Shown: one piece after another, positions 18,261-26,897 of the stretch
Layout of the letters: each line of letters opens with the position of its first letter
Numbering within the stretch: the stretch's first letter is position 1
Assembly: GCF_035621355.1 (NCBI RefSeq)
Contig: NZ_CP141769.1
Coordinates: 744,001 to 808,000, forward strand
Reading direction: 5' to 3'
Length of the DNA stretch: 64,000 bases
From: Thiobacillus sp. SCUT-2
GTDB taxonomy: Bacteria; Pseudomonadota; Gammaproteobacteria; Burkholderiales; Thiobacillaceae
Notes under the pieces: generated by a model
Told to the model about the DNA's origin: nothing
What the model saw: only the letters and a program-made list of their open reading frames with translations
The model's database searches: none
Program-made: the position numbers and the translations under genes

Positions 18261-18353
18261 CGGGTGCGGCGGGTCGTGATATCCGGAATGTAGTGCGAAA
18301 TTCTGCCGCATGCGAAACAATCGCTGGCAGAAATCGCCCTCGAGCCCCAGACG

Positions 18354-19556
18354 ATGTCTTCCCAGCCTGCCACGGTCCTGTTCGGCGCCTTCGACCGCCA
18401 CAACTTCGGCGACCTGCTGTTCCCGCATCTGCTCGAGGCGCTGCTGCCCGGGCGGCGCTTCGATCTTCGCGGGCTGGCCGCCCGCGACCTCCGGCCCTTC
18501 GGCGGCCACCGCGTAGCGCCGCTGGCGGGCGCGGCGACGCATCTGGTCCACGCCGGCGGCGAACTGCTGACCTGCACCGCGTGGCAGGCGGCGGTGATGC
18601 TGCGCGATCCCGCCGAAGTGCCGGCACTCGTCGCGCGCTACGACGCCGACCCCGACGCGGCGGCGGCATGGGCGGCCGCCGCGCTCGGCACCGCCCGCCG
18701 CCTGCCCTACGTGGTCGGCCGCGAAGCGCTGATGGCGGGCGGGCGGCTGATCTTCCACGCCGTCGGCGGCGTCGAATGGCGCCTGCTGACGCCGGTGCAG
18801 CGTGCCGAGGCGACGAGGGCACTACGCGCCGCCGACTGGGTCAGCGTGCGCGACCGTGTCACCCAGGCGGCGCTGGGGGGCGACGGCATCGACGCGGCAC
18901 TCTGCCCGGACCCGGCGGTGATGGTGGCGGAATGCTTCGGCGAGACGATCCGGCGCCACCAGCAAATGGGCGCGGTGCAGGTGATGCGCGAGACGTTCCC
19001 GCGCGGGTGGATCGCATGCCAGTTCAGCGCCGATTTCGCGGATGACGCCAGCCTCGACGCGCTTGCCCGTGGGCTCGCGGCGACGAGTCGGGAGACCCGC
19101 TGGGGCATCGCGCTGTTCCGCGCCGGCGCGGCGCCGTGGCACGACGACCCTGTGCTCTACGAACGCCTTCGGCTGCGCCTGCCGGCCGGCATGGCGGGCG
19201 TCTTCCCGTCGCTGCATCTGTGGGACATCTGCGCGCTCATCGCGGCCAGCCGCGCCGTGGTGTCGAGCGGCCTGCACGGGCGGCTCGTCGCGCTCGCGCA
19301 CGGCCTGCCGCGCGTCAGCCTGGCGCCGCCGCAGGACAGCGGGCGTCCCGGCAAGGTGGCGGCGTTCGCCGAGACCTGGGAGCCGGAAGACCTTCCGCGC
19401 AGCGTGCCGGTCGAAGCGGTCGAACCCGCGCTGCGGCAGGCGCTCGCTGTGCCTGCCGACGTGCTGCAGGACACGGCGGCGCACCTGCGCGCGCGCTACC
19501 GTGCCGGCCTGGCGCAGTGGGCCGGCCTGTTGCCGCGCGAGCGACATGCGCAATAA
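18354..19556 (+). CDS. Polysaccharide pyruvyl transferase family protein
   Basis: A 400-residue protein with the family start FGAFDRHNFGDLLFPHLLE, equivalent to the NxGD motif of polysaccharide pyruvyl transferases. A later SSGLHGRLVALAHGLPRV block, which is the conserved SxRLHG-type active site, supports this. Such enzymes transfer pyruvate from PEP onto sugar residues of exopolysaccharide. No glycosyltransferase genes are nearby, so the acceptor is unknown. The lonB-like gene follows 30 nt downstream and may share its transcript. Confidence 0.72.
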   Translation: MSSQPATVLFGAFDRHNFGDLLFPHLLEALLPGRRFDLRGLAARDLRPFGGHRVAPLAGAATHLVHAGGELLTCTAWQAAVMLRDPAEVPALVARYDADPDAAAAWAAAALGTARRLPYVVGREALMAGGRLIFHAVGGVEWRLLTPVQRAEATRALRAADWVSVRDRVTQAALGGDGIDAALCPDPAVMVAECFGETIRRHQQMGAVQVMRETFPRGWIACQFSADFADDASLDALARGLAATSRETRWGIALFRAGAAPWHDDPVLYERLRLRLPAGMAGVFPSLHLWDICALIAASRAVVSSGLHGRLVALAHGLPRVSLAPPQDSGRPGKVAAFAETWEPEDLPRSVPVEAVEPALRQALAVPADVLQDTAAHLRARYRAGLAQWAGLLPRERHAQ

Positions 19557-19586
19557 TCCAAGCAGTCCTTTCCCTGAACCCCGACC

Positions 19587-22028
19587 ATGCCGACCACGCC
19601 CCTGTCGCCCGCCGAACTGCGCCTGACCATCGATCCCGCCGCGCTCGGGTTTTCCGACACGTCGGAACTCGAGGACGAGCCGCTGCCCTGGATCGGCCAG
19701 GCGCGTGCCGAGGCGGCCGCGCGCTTCGGCCTGGCGATGGACCAGCCGAACTACAACCTGTTCGTGCTCGGCGAGGTCGGCAGCGGCCGCTCCTCGCTGC
19801 TGAAGCAGGCGATGGTCGAGGAAGCGGCGAAGCGGCGGGTACCGCCCGATCTTTGCTACCTCCACAATTTCGACGCGCCCGAGCGGCCGGCCGCGCTGCG
19901 CCTGCCGGCCGGCGAGGGCCGGCTGCTGCGGCAGCGGCTGGCGCAGGCGGTCAAGACGCTGCAGAGCGGGATCCCGAAGCGGCTCGAAGGCCAGGACTAC
20001 AAGGCCGAGAGCGAGCATATCGAGCAGGCGTGGAAGGACCAGGTGGCGCGGCACTACGCGGAGCTGACCGCATTCGCCGAGGCGCGCAGCTTCTCGCTGC
20101 ACCGCGAGGCCGGCCGCATGGTCTTCACGCTCACCGGCAAGAAGGGGCAGGCGCTCACCGAGGACGAGGTGCTGGCCCTGCCGAAGGCGCGTCGCGCCGA
20201 AGTCGAGCAGGCCGAACTGGAGCTGCGCGCCGAGATCACCCGCTACATCGACAAGACCCAGCCACTCGAGCGCGCGATGAACGATGCGCTGGCCGCGCTG
20301 CGGCGGCAGGTCGTGAAGCCGCTCGTCGAGCGTGAGCTGCAGGCGATCCGCGACGGCATGAAGAAGCAGATCAAGGACGCGACGAAGCTCAACGCCTGGC
20401 TCGACGCAATCGAGCAGGACGTGTTCGACAATCTGGAGCTGTTCAGCGGCGGCGAGGACGACGAGGACCGCCAGGCGGAACTGGCGGCGGTGCTGGCGCG
20501 CTACCGCGTCAACCTCGTCGTCGACAACGGCGGCCTCGCCGGGGCACCGGTGATCGTCGAGGAGAATCCGCTGTTCCGCGCGCTGTTCGGCAGCATCGAA
20601 TACCAGTCCGAGAACGACGTGCTGGTCACCGACTTCACGCGCATCCGTGCCGGCAGCGTGCTGCAGGCGCACGGCGGCTTCCTGATGCTGCATCTGCGCG
20701 ACGTGCTGGCCGATCCGCTGGTGTGGGAAAAACTCAGGCGTTTCCTGCGCAGCGGACGCCTGCAGATCGAGGAACCCGGCGTCTCGTTCTCGCCGATCGC
20801 GGCGGTTTCGCTGGTGCCGGAGGCGGTCGACGTCGAGGTCAAGCTGGTGCTGATCGGCTCGCGCGAGCAGTACTACGAGCTGCAGGAGGCCGCGCCCGAG
20901 ATCGCGCGGCATTTCCGCGTCAAGGTCGATTTTGCCGACAGCTTTGTCGCCGGCCCGGCGACGCGCCGCGCCTCGGCGATTTTCGTGGCGCATGCCTGCC
21001 GCCAGTGCGGCCTGCCGCATTTTTCGGCGGCGGCGGTGGCGCGCCTGCTCGAGGAGTCGCACCGCGAGGCCGACGACCAGGCGCGCGAGAGCGCGATCTT
21101 CGCGCGCACCGAGGCGCTGGTGATGGAGAGCGCAGCGATCCGCCGCGCGCGCGGGCCCGGCCTGGTCGAGGCGGAAGACGTGGAGGCGGCGCTCACGGCC
21201 CACGCCGCGCGCCACGACTATCCCGAGCAGCGCCTGCGCGAGGCGATCGTCGACGGCGACGTGCTGATCGACGTGGCCGGCGCGCGGACGGGCCAGGTCA
21301 ACGGCCTCACGCAGATCGACCTGGGCGACGCACGCTTCGGCCTGCCGGTGCGGTTGACGGCCCGCACCTATGCCGGTGAGGACGGGTTGCTCAACATCGA
21401 GCGCGAGGTCGAGCTCTCGGGGCCGATCCACGACAAGGGTGTCTTCATCCTGCAGAACTACCTCGCCGCGCTGTTCGCGCATCTGGCGCCGCTGACACTC
21501 AACGCATCGATCGCGTTCGAGCAGCAGTATCACGGCGTCGAGGGCGACTCCGCCTCGTGCGCCGAGCTTTTCGCCCTGCTGTCGGCGCTGTCCGGATTGC
21601 CGCTGCGGCAGGGGATCGCGGTCACCGGCGCGCTCAACCAGCACGGCGAGGTGCTGCCGGTCGGCGGCATCAACGAGAAGATCGAGGGCTGGTTCCGTGT
21701 CTGCGAGGCGGCCGGGCTGGACGGCAGCCAGGGCGTGCTGATCCCGGCGCGCAACCGCCGCCACCTGATGCTGGCGCCGCGTGTCGTCGACGCCGTTGCG
21801 GCAGGGCGCTTCCATGTTTACGCGGTGAGCCACGCGACCGAGGGCCTCGCCCTCGTGACGGGCATGGCGGCCGGCGAGCCGAATTCGGTGGGGCACTACC
21901 CGCACGGCAGCGTGCTGGGACAGGCGCAGGAAACCCTGCTCGCATACCGTCGCGCCGTGCAGCACCAGGAGCACGCGCGGGCACCGCGGCGGCCGTTCCG
22001 CGCCGGCGAGCGCCCGCAGCGCCGCTAG
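19587..22028 (+). CDS. LonB-like (LonH/YcbZ type) ATP-dependent protease family protein
   Basis: An 813-residue protein with an N-terminal AAA-related region (GEVGSGRSSLLKQAM as a P-loop near residue 55) followed by a long helical insert. A second AAA-like section (NPLFRALFGSIEY, then HGGFLMLHLRDVL) comes next, and the C-terminal S16 Lon protease domain closes the protein. The catalytic Ser is in VEGDSASCAELFALLSALSG and the catalytic Lys in GGINEKIEGWF. It lacks the Lon N-terminal substrate domain. The P-loop is atypical in Walker A spacing. It probably degrades or unfolds selected cytosolic proteins. Confidence 0.87.
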   Translation: MPTTPLSPAELRLTIDPAALGFSDTSELEDEPLPWIGQARAEAAARFGLAMDQPNYNLFVLGEVGSGRSSLLKQAMVEEAAKRRVPPDLCYLHNFDAPERPAALRLPAGEGRLLRQRLAQAVKTLQSGIPKRLEGQDYKAESEHIEQAWKDQVARHYAELTAFAEARSFSLHREAGRMVFTLTGKKGQALTEDEVLALPKARRAEVEQAELELRAEITRYIDKTQPLERAMNDALAALRRQVVKPLVERELQAIRDGMKKQIKDATKLNAWLDAIEQDVFDNLELFSGGEDDEDRQAELAAVLARYRVNLVVDNGGLAGAPVIVEENPLFRALFGSIEYQSENDVLVTDFTRIRAGSVLQAHGGFLMLHLRDVLADPLVWEKLRRFLRSGRLQIEEPGVSFSPIAAVSLVPEAVDVEVKLVLIGSREQYYELQEAAPEIARHFRVKVDFADSFVAGPATRRASAIFVAHACRQCGLPHFSAAAVARLLEESHREADDQARESAIFARTEALVMESAAIRRARGPGLVEAEDVEAALTAHAARHDYPEQRLREAIVDGDVLIDVAGARTGQVNGLTQIDLGDARFGLPVRLTARTYAGEDGLLNIEREVELSGPIHDKGVFILQNYLAALFAHLAPLTLNASIAFEQQYHGVEGDSASCAELFALLSALSGLPLRQGIAVTGALNQHGEVLPVGGINEKIEGWFRVCEAAGLDGSQGVLIPARNRRHLMLAPRVVDAVAAGRFHVYAVSHATEGLALVTGMAAGEPNSVGHYPHGSVLGQAQETLLAYRRAVQHQEHARAPRRPFRAGERPQRR

Positions 22029-22094
22029 CCGGCCTGCGACCGGGCGGGCGGTGAACTATAGTGAAACAGGTCAATCGCACTGGAGGACCTGATC

Positions 22095-22580
22095 ATGAAC
22101 GCACTGCATCGCATGGAGCGTTTTCTCGACCGGCACATGATTCCCTTCGACATCGTCGCCCACCCGCATACGCACACCAGCGCCGAAACTGCGCGCGCGG
22201 CCGGACTCGATCCGGGCCGGGTGGCCAAGGGCGTGCTGCTCGACGGCGTCGGCTGCCAGATGGTGGCAATGATTCCCGCTGACAAGGAAATTCACCTGGG
22301 CAGGCTGGGCCAGGATCACGGCGTCGATTTCCGGCTCGCCGACGAGACCAGCGTGAGCCGCCTGTTCGGAGAATGCGAGCCGGGCGTCGTGCCGGGGCTG
22401 CCGAATGCCTGGGGGGTGGAGATCGTCTGGGACGACGACCTCCTGGCGAAGCCCGACGTCTACCTGGAGGCCGGCGACCACGAGCGCCTGCTGCACATCG
22501 AGACGCGCTACCTGCGCGAGGCCTTTGGCGACGCGCCGCACTGCCACTTCAGCCAGCCGCGCATGCAGCACCTGTCGTGA
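22095..22580 (+). CDS. YbaK/ProX-type aminoacyl-tRNA deacylase-like protein
   Basis: A 161-residue single-domain editing protein. HPHTHTSAETARAAGLDPGR and VAKGVLLDGVG contain the substrate-contact His and the conserved Lys of the YbaK/EbsC fold. Family members hydrolyse misacylated tRNAs such as Cys-tRNA(Pro) or Ala-tRNA(Pro). The ATG at 22095 has GGAGGACC upstream. Some relatives of this branch (YbaK associated with CBS domains) have other roles, so the tRNA specificity is inferred. Confidence 0.78.
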   Translation: MNALHRMERFLDRHMIPFDIVAHPHTHTSAETARAAGLDPGRVAKGVLLDGVGCQMVAMIPADKEIHLGRLGQDHGVDFRLADETSVSRLFGECEPGVVPGLPNAWGVEIVWDDDLLAKPDVYLEAGDHERLLHIETRYLREAFGDAPHCHFSQPRMQHLS

Positions 22581-22702
22581 TGCCCGCGCGACGCGGATAT
22601 CCGGATCGGCGAGGGGTGCCGGCCGCAGGGGCGTTTTGGCCGTGCCGGCAGGCGCGCGCAGCCACGACCGTTTCGGCCCGGATGGTGTGACGGAAAAAGC
22701 GC

Positions 22703-22731
22703 TTGGCGATCCCGTGCTTCTGTGTTATCAA
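22703..22731 (+). promoter_or_regulatory. Cold-shock gene promoter with long 5' leader
   Basis: TTGGCG at 22703-22708 and TATCAA at 22726-22731 are 17 nt apart. The transcript would start near 22738 and carry a leader of about 110 nt before csp. The leader ends in a U-rich tract and AGGAAAC. Long leaders are typical of cspA-type thermosensing mRNAs. The gap 22581-22702 shows no other gene. Confidence 0.6.
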
Positions 22732-22846
22732 TACGCCGTCTGTTGGTTTCAAGCTTTGAATTGCGGTACCTCTGGTAAGGCTTTTTCCTTGAAATTCGAT
22801 TGATGGGGCATGTTGCCCAATTTTTTTTAGATGGATAGGAAACAAG

Positions 22847-23053
22847 ATGGAAACGGGTACCGTTAAGTGGTTCAACGATGCAAAAGGCTTTGGCTTCATC
22901 ACCCCGGATAACGGCGGCGAAGACCTTTTCGCGCATTTCTCCGCAATCAACGCCAGCGGCTTCAAGTCCCTGCAGGAAAACCAGCGCGTCAGCTTCGAAG
23001 TGACGACCGGCCCCAAGGGCAAGCAGGCCGCCAACATCCAGGTCATCGCGTAA
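22847..23053 (+). CDS. CspA-family cold-shock protein
   Basis: A 68-residue OB-fold nucleic-acid chaperone. The start [20 protein letters not shown] carries RNP1 (KGFGFI) and is followed by RNP2 (DLFAHFSAI). The protein melts RNA secondary structure and acts as a transcription antiterminator. The ATG at 22847 has AGGAAAC upstream. It is flanked by its own promoter and an intrinsic terminator, so it is monocistronic. Confidence 0.95.
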   Translation: METGTVKWFNDAKGFGFITPDNGGEDLFAHFSAINASGFKSLQENQRVSFEVTTGPKGKQAANIQVIA

Positions 23054-23071
23054 GCGCCCCGACCCGATGTG

Positions 23072-23099
23072 AAAAACCCCGGTTCGCCGGGGTTTTTTT
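23072..23099 (+). terminator. Intrinsic terminator after csp
   Basis: AACCCCGG pairs with CCGGGGTT around a TTCG tetraloop, followed by seven T residues, ending 46 nt after the csp stop. It is a textbook intrinsic terminator. Confidence 0.9.
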
Positions 23100-23124
23100 A
23101 TGTTCCAACCATCCGAGCATCGTC

Positions 23125-23667
23125 ATGGCCCTGCGCGCGACCATCTACAAAGCCGACCTGCAGATCGCCGACATGGACCGCCATGTCTACGCGGATCATG
23201 CGCTGACCATCGCCCTGCATCCCTCGGAAACCGTCGAACGCATGATGGTGCGCGTGCTGGCGTACGCGCTCCATGCCGAGGACGGCATCGCCTTCACCCG
23301 GGGGCTGTCCGAGGTCGACGAGCCGGACGTGTGGGCGAAGAACCTCGCCGGCGAGATCACGCTGTGGATCGACCTCGGGCAGCCGGACGAGGCGCGCATC
23401 CGCCGTGCCTGCAGCCGCGCCGACCGGGTCGTGGTGATCTGCTACGCAAGCAGCTGCGACGTCTGGTGGAAGCAGATCGCGAGCAAACTGACGCGCTTCG
23501 CCAATCTGACCGTCCTGCAGCTGCCGGCCGCGACGGCGCAGGCGCTTGCCACGTTGGCCGAGCGCAGCATGCGCCTGCAATGCCTGGTCCAGGATGGCGA
23601 AATCTGGGTCAACAGCGAAAGTGCCAGCGTGCCGGTGAAACTGGCCACGCTGCAGCCGGCTGCCTGA
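23125..23667 (+). CDS. yaeQ: YaeQ family protein
   Basis: A 180-residue protein with the YaeQ pattern: MALRATIYKADLQIADMDRH at the start, HPSETVERMMVRVLAYAL, then GEITLWIDLGQPDEARIRRA. The fold is a PD-(D/E)xK-nuclease relative. The E. coli homologue was linked to suppression of an RfaH defect and the molecular function is unknown. The gene begins only 25 nt after the csp terminator, so its own promoter probably overlaps this region. Confidence 0.9.
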   Translation: MALRATIYKADLQIADMDRHVYADHALTIALHPSETVERMMVRVLAYALHAEDGIAFTRGLSEVDEPDVWAKNLAGEITLWIDLGQPDEARIRRACSRADRVVVICYASSCDVWWKQIASKLTRFANLTVLQLPAATAQALATLAERSMRLQCLVQDGEIWVNSESASVPVKLATLQPAA

Positions 23668-23697
23668 AGCCCGCGGCGTTGCCGTCTCCGCGGCCGT

Positions 23698-24258
23698 TCA
23701 CTTGCCCGGCGGACAGTTCCGGACGCACACCGTCTCGCTGACACGCTGCCCGCCGCAGCCGACGAAGCAGGTGTCCCAGGCCGGCAGGCAACCGCAATCG
23801 GCCTGGCATTGGGTCTTTTCCAGCTTTGCCCGCACGCCCTCCCGCGTCGGCATCACGGGTTCGGGATAGGGAAACGGGTAGGTCGGCATCGGCCACGGAT
23901 CCCACCAGTAGGGATAGCCGAATGGGTAGGTGTTCATCCACTGGAAGCGCAATTCCATCTCGTAGCGGCGCAACTCGGCGGCGTAGCGCTTGAGGTCGAG
24001 CTCGTATTGCCTGAGTGCCTCGGCGTAGCGCGCTTCCACCTGCGGCTCGAGTGCCTTCGTGCACGCCTGGTAGCGCGCCTGGCAGTCGCCTTGGCACGCC
24101 GCGCGGGCCGTGTCGCAACGCTGAACGCAGGCACGCCCCTGGGCGTCCGCCGGCGGAATCAGGCGGATGGTCGTCTGGTATTGCGGCGTGGCGCAGCCGG
24201 CCACGAGCGCGAAAATGACTGCGGCGGCAAGCGACGGAGCGAGAGAAGGCAGGCGCAT
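23698..24258 (-). CDS. Cysteine-rich lipoprotein with charged coiled segment
   Basis: A 186-residue protein with a lipobox (FALVAGC) at the end of a signal peptide. After the lipidated Cys comes a Cys repeat of spacing C-x3-C-x6-C-x3-C-x6-C (residues about 44-70), then a highly charged helix (RYAEALRQYELDLKRYAAEL) and a Pro/Tyr/Trp-rich stretch. A second Cys cluster near the C-terminus (CQADCGCLPAWDTCFVGCGG) closes the protein. It is probably attached to the outer membrane. I do not recognise a named family. Confidence 0.7.
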   Translation of the reverse strand: MRLPSLAPSLAAAVIFALVAGCATPQYQTTIRLIPPADAQGRACVQRCDTARAACQGDCQARYQACTKALEPQVEARYAEALRQYELDLKRYAAELRRYEMELRFQWMNTYPFGYPYWWDPWPMPTYPFPYPEPVMPTREGVRAKLEKTQCQADCGCLPAWDTCFVGCGGQRVSETVCVRNCPPGK

Positions 24259-24310
24259 CGTGCAACCCGGAGAAAACGCACGCTCATCCCAGCATAGGCG
24301 CTTTTCGCGA

Positions 24311-25180
24311 TTAGTCAGCGCCGAGAAAGCGTCCTTCGAGCTCCTGGAGATTGAGCGCCTGCAGGATCTGCTGCAGGCGCTCGCGCGCATTGCGGCGCGG
24401 CTTGCCGGTCTGGGTGGCGACGATGAGCTCGTTCTTCAGCGAATGTTCCCAGCCGACCAGCTCGGTGACCGTGACCGCGTAGCCGTGCGACTCCAGCTGC
24501 AGGCAGCGCAGCACGTTGGTCACCTGGCTGCCGAATTCGCGCGTGTGGATGGGGTGGCGCCAGAGCTCGGACAAGGGCGTCAGCCCGAAGGATTCGTTCT
24601 TGTGTTTCCGGAGAATGGCGGCCACCTCCGCCTGGCAGCAGGGCACCAGCACGATGTGGCGCGCCTTCTTCGCCAGCGCGAAGCGGATCGCGTCGTCGGT
24701 CGCCGTGTTGCAGGCGTGCAGTGCGGTGACGATGTCGATCGTCGGCGGCATTTCGTCCGACGCGATCGATTCGGCCACCGTCGCGTCGAGGAAGGACATG
24801 CGCGGGAAGCCCAGCCGTGCCGCCAGCGCACGCGATTTCTCCACCAGCTCGGCGCGCGTCTCGATGCCGAAGATGTGTGCCGGGCGCTCCTTCAGGTAAA
24901 GGTCGTAGAGGATGAAGCCCAAGTAGGACTTGCCCGCACCGTGGTCGGCGAGCGTCAGCGTGTCCTGCCGGCCCAGCACCTCGTCGATCAGCGGCTCGAT
25001 GAAATGGCACAGGTGATAGACCTGCTTGAGCTTGCGGCGGCTGTCCTGGTTGAGTTTGCCGTCGCGCGTGAGGATGTGCAGCTCCTTCAGGAGCTCGACC
25101 GACTGGCCGGGACGCAGCACGTCGGCGAGCGGATCGGCGAAGCGGCTCTTGGCGGCCGAATGGGGGGCGGATTTTTTCAT
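24311..25180 (-). CDS. SAM-dependent methyltransferase-like protein (Methyltransf_32 type)
   Basis: A 289-residue class I methyltransferase fold. The SAM-binding motif I is LADHGAGKSYLGFIL and the acidic post-I residue is in GIETRAELVEK. The following HACNTATDDAI and LVPCCQAEV blocks are typical of the GSTCD-like / Methyltransf_32 group. The substrate is not known. The ATG at 25180 overlaps the mscS stop by four bases (ATGA), so the two genes are translationally coupled. Confidence 0.78.
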   Translation of the reverse strand: MKKSAPHSAAKSRFADPLADVLRPGQSVELLKELHILTRDGKLNQDSRRKLKQVYHLCHFIEPLIDEVLGRQDTLTLADHGAGKSYLGFILYDLYLKERPAHIFGIETRAELVEKSRALAARLGFPRMSFLDATVAESIASDEMPPTIDIVTALHACNTATDDAIRFALAKKARHIVLVPCCQAEVAAILRKHKNESFGLTPLSELWRHPIHTREFGSQVTNVLRCLQLESHGYAVTVTELVGWEHSLKNELIVATQTGKPRRNARERLQQILQALNLQELEGRFLGAD

Positions 25181-26001
25181 GTCGGGCCGAGCAGGCGCAC
25201 CTCGCGCTGCGGGAGGGGAATCTGGATGCCGCGCGCGCGGAAGGTTTCGAGAACCGCCTGCGTGACCTCGCCGCGGGTTGCATGGAAGTCCGCCACGGCG
25301 GTCCACGGGCGGATCGCGAGTTGCACGCTCGAGTCGGCCAGCGTCTGCACGTGGATCATCGGCGCCGGCTCCGCCAGGATCTTGGGGTGGGCGGCAAGCA
25401 GCTCGCGCACCGTGGCCAGCGCCTGCTTGAGGTCGGTGTCGTAGGCGACGCCGACGGCGATGTCGAGCTGGCGCAGCGTGCCGAAGTTGTGCAGGATCTC
25501 GCCGACGATCTTGCGGTTGGGAATGACGATGCGCGAACGATCGGGGTGGCTCAGCACCGTATTGAAGAGCTTGATTTCCTCGACCTCGCCTTCGACATCG
25601 ATGATCGCGACGTATTCGCCGACCTTGAACGGGCGGGTGAAGATGATCGTCAGCCCGGCGGCCAGGTTGCCGAGCACGCCCTGCATCGCCAGCGCGACGC
25701 CGGCGCCGGCCACGCCAAGGCCGGCGATCAGCGGCAGCAGCTGCACGCCGAGGTTCTGCAGGGCCATGATGAGGAACAGCACGAGCACGAGGATGCGTGC
25801 GATGCGGACCAGCAGCAGGCGCAGCGTCGCGTCGAGGCCGAGCCGCTCCAGCGTCGTGTCGGCCAGGCGACCGACCCAGCGCCCGACGAAATAGCCGGCC
25901 GCCAGGATCAGCAGGGCGACCAGCAGGCGGGGGCCGAACTGGATGGCGAGGTCGATCGCGGTCTGCTGGGCGTGCTGCAGTGTCTGCAACTGGTCGTTCA
26001 T
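25177..26001 (-). CDS. mscS: Small-conductance mechanosensitive channel, MscS family
   Basis: A 274-residue inner-membrane channel that releases solutes on hypo-osmotic shock. Three N-terminal hydrophobic helices lead to the pore helix, whose Gly/Ala pattern ([20 protein letters not shown]) is diagnostic. A cytosolic beta and alpha/beta vestibule domain follows. The length is close to E. coli MscS (286 residues). It is the first gene of an apparent two-gene unit with the methyltransferase. Confidence 0.92.
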   Translation of the reverse strand: MNDQLQTLQHAQQTAIDLAIQFGPRLLVALLILAAGYFVGRWVGRLADTTLERLGLDATLRLLLVRIARILVLVLFLIMALQNLGVQLLPLIAGLGVAGAGVALAMQGVLGNLAAGLTIIFTRPFKVGEYVAIIDVEGEVEEIKLFNTVLSHPDRSRIVIPNRKIVGEILHNFGTLRQLDIAVGVAYDTDLKQALATVRELLAAHPKILAEPAPMIHVQTLADSSVQLAIRPWTAVADFHATRGEVTQAVLETFRARGIQIPLPQREVRLLGPT

Positions 26002-26120
26002 GGTCGGGGCCGGGCATGGGAAGGCTGAAGGGTAGCAAAATCCCCGGCCGGATAGGTCCCCCGGGGCGATGCTTGGTGCCGGTTTCCGGGATAATGCCGG
26101 ATTGCCGAAAGGGTCTTGCC

Positions 26121-26867
26121 GTGTCTGTCGTCAACATCTCCTGCTACAAATTCATCACCCTCACCGACCGCGAGGCGCTCAAGGCCGATCTTGCCGCGCG
26201 CTGCCAGGCACTCGGCCTCAAGGGCACGATCCTGCTCGCCCCCGAGGGGATCAACGTGTTTCTCGCCGGCTCGCGCGCGGCGATCGACGCCATCGTCGCC
26301 CATCTGCGCAGCGACCCGCGCTTCGCCGATCTCGCGCCGAAGGAAAGCCTGTCGGCCGAGCCGCCGTTCGGAAAGATGCGCGTCCGGCTGAAGAAGGAGA
26401 TCATCACCATGAAGATGCCGCTGATCCGCCCCGAGGCGGGCCGTGCGCCGTCGGTTGCCGCGGCGACGCTCAAGCGCTGGCTCGACCGCGGCTGCGACGA
26501 CGAAGGGCGCCCGGTCGTGATGCTCGACACGCGCAACGACTACGAGGTCGCCGCCGGCACCTTCGAAGACGCCGTCGATTATGGGATCGGCATCTTCAGC
26601 GAATTTCCGCCGCGGCTGGCCGAGCGCCTCGGTGACTACGCCGGCAAGACGGTGGTGTCGTTCTGCACCGGCGGCATCCGCTGCGAGAAGGCCGCGATCC
26701 ACATGCAGGGGATCGGCGTCGAGCGCGTCTACCAGCTCGAGGGCGGCATCCTGAAGTACTTCGAGGAGGTGGGCGGCGCCCACTACCGTGGCGACTGCTT
26801 CGTCTTCGACGCGCGCGAGGCGGTCGGCGCGGACCTGCAGCCGGCGGCTGGCCGCGTGCATCGCTGA
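26121..26867 (+). CDS. trhO: tRNA uridine(34) hydroxylase, rhodanese-like
   Basis: A 248-residue YceA/TrhO protein that hydroxylates U34 of some tRNAs. The N-terminal ferredoxin-like domain ([20 protein letters not shown]) includes [11 protein letters not shown]. The C-terminal rhodanese domain carries the catalytic cysteine near residue 182 in [14 protein letters not shown] chose the GTG at 26121, which leads directly into the family start. It is shorter at the C-terminus than E. coli TrhO. It is divergent from mscS. Confidence 0.9.
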   Translation: MSVVNISCYKFITLTDREALKADLAARCQALGLKGTILLAPEGINVFLAGSRAAIDAIVAHLRSDPRFADLAPKESLSAEPPFGKMRVRLKKEIITMKMPLIRPEAGRAPSVAAATLKRWLDRGCDDEGRPVVMLDTRNDYEVAAGTFEDAVDYGIGIFSEFPPRLAERLGDYAGKTVVSFCTGGIRCEKAAIHMQGIGVERVYQLEGGILKYFEEVGGAHYRGDCFVFDAREAVGADLQPAAGRVHR

Positions 26868-26897
26868 ACGGCGTGACGCGAACAGCCGCCTGGCTGG

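Noticed and set aside
22732-22846. Riboswitch in the csp leader
   Set aside because: No known riboswitch core is recognisable; the leader is explained by cold-shock mRNA folding.
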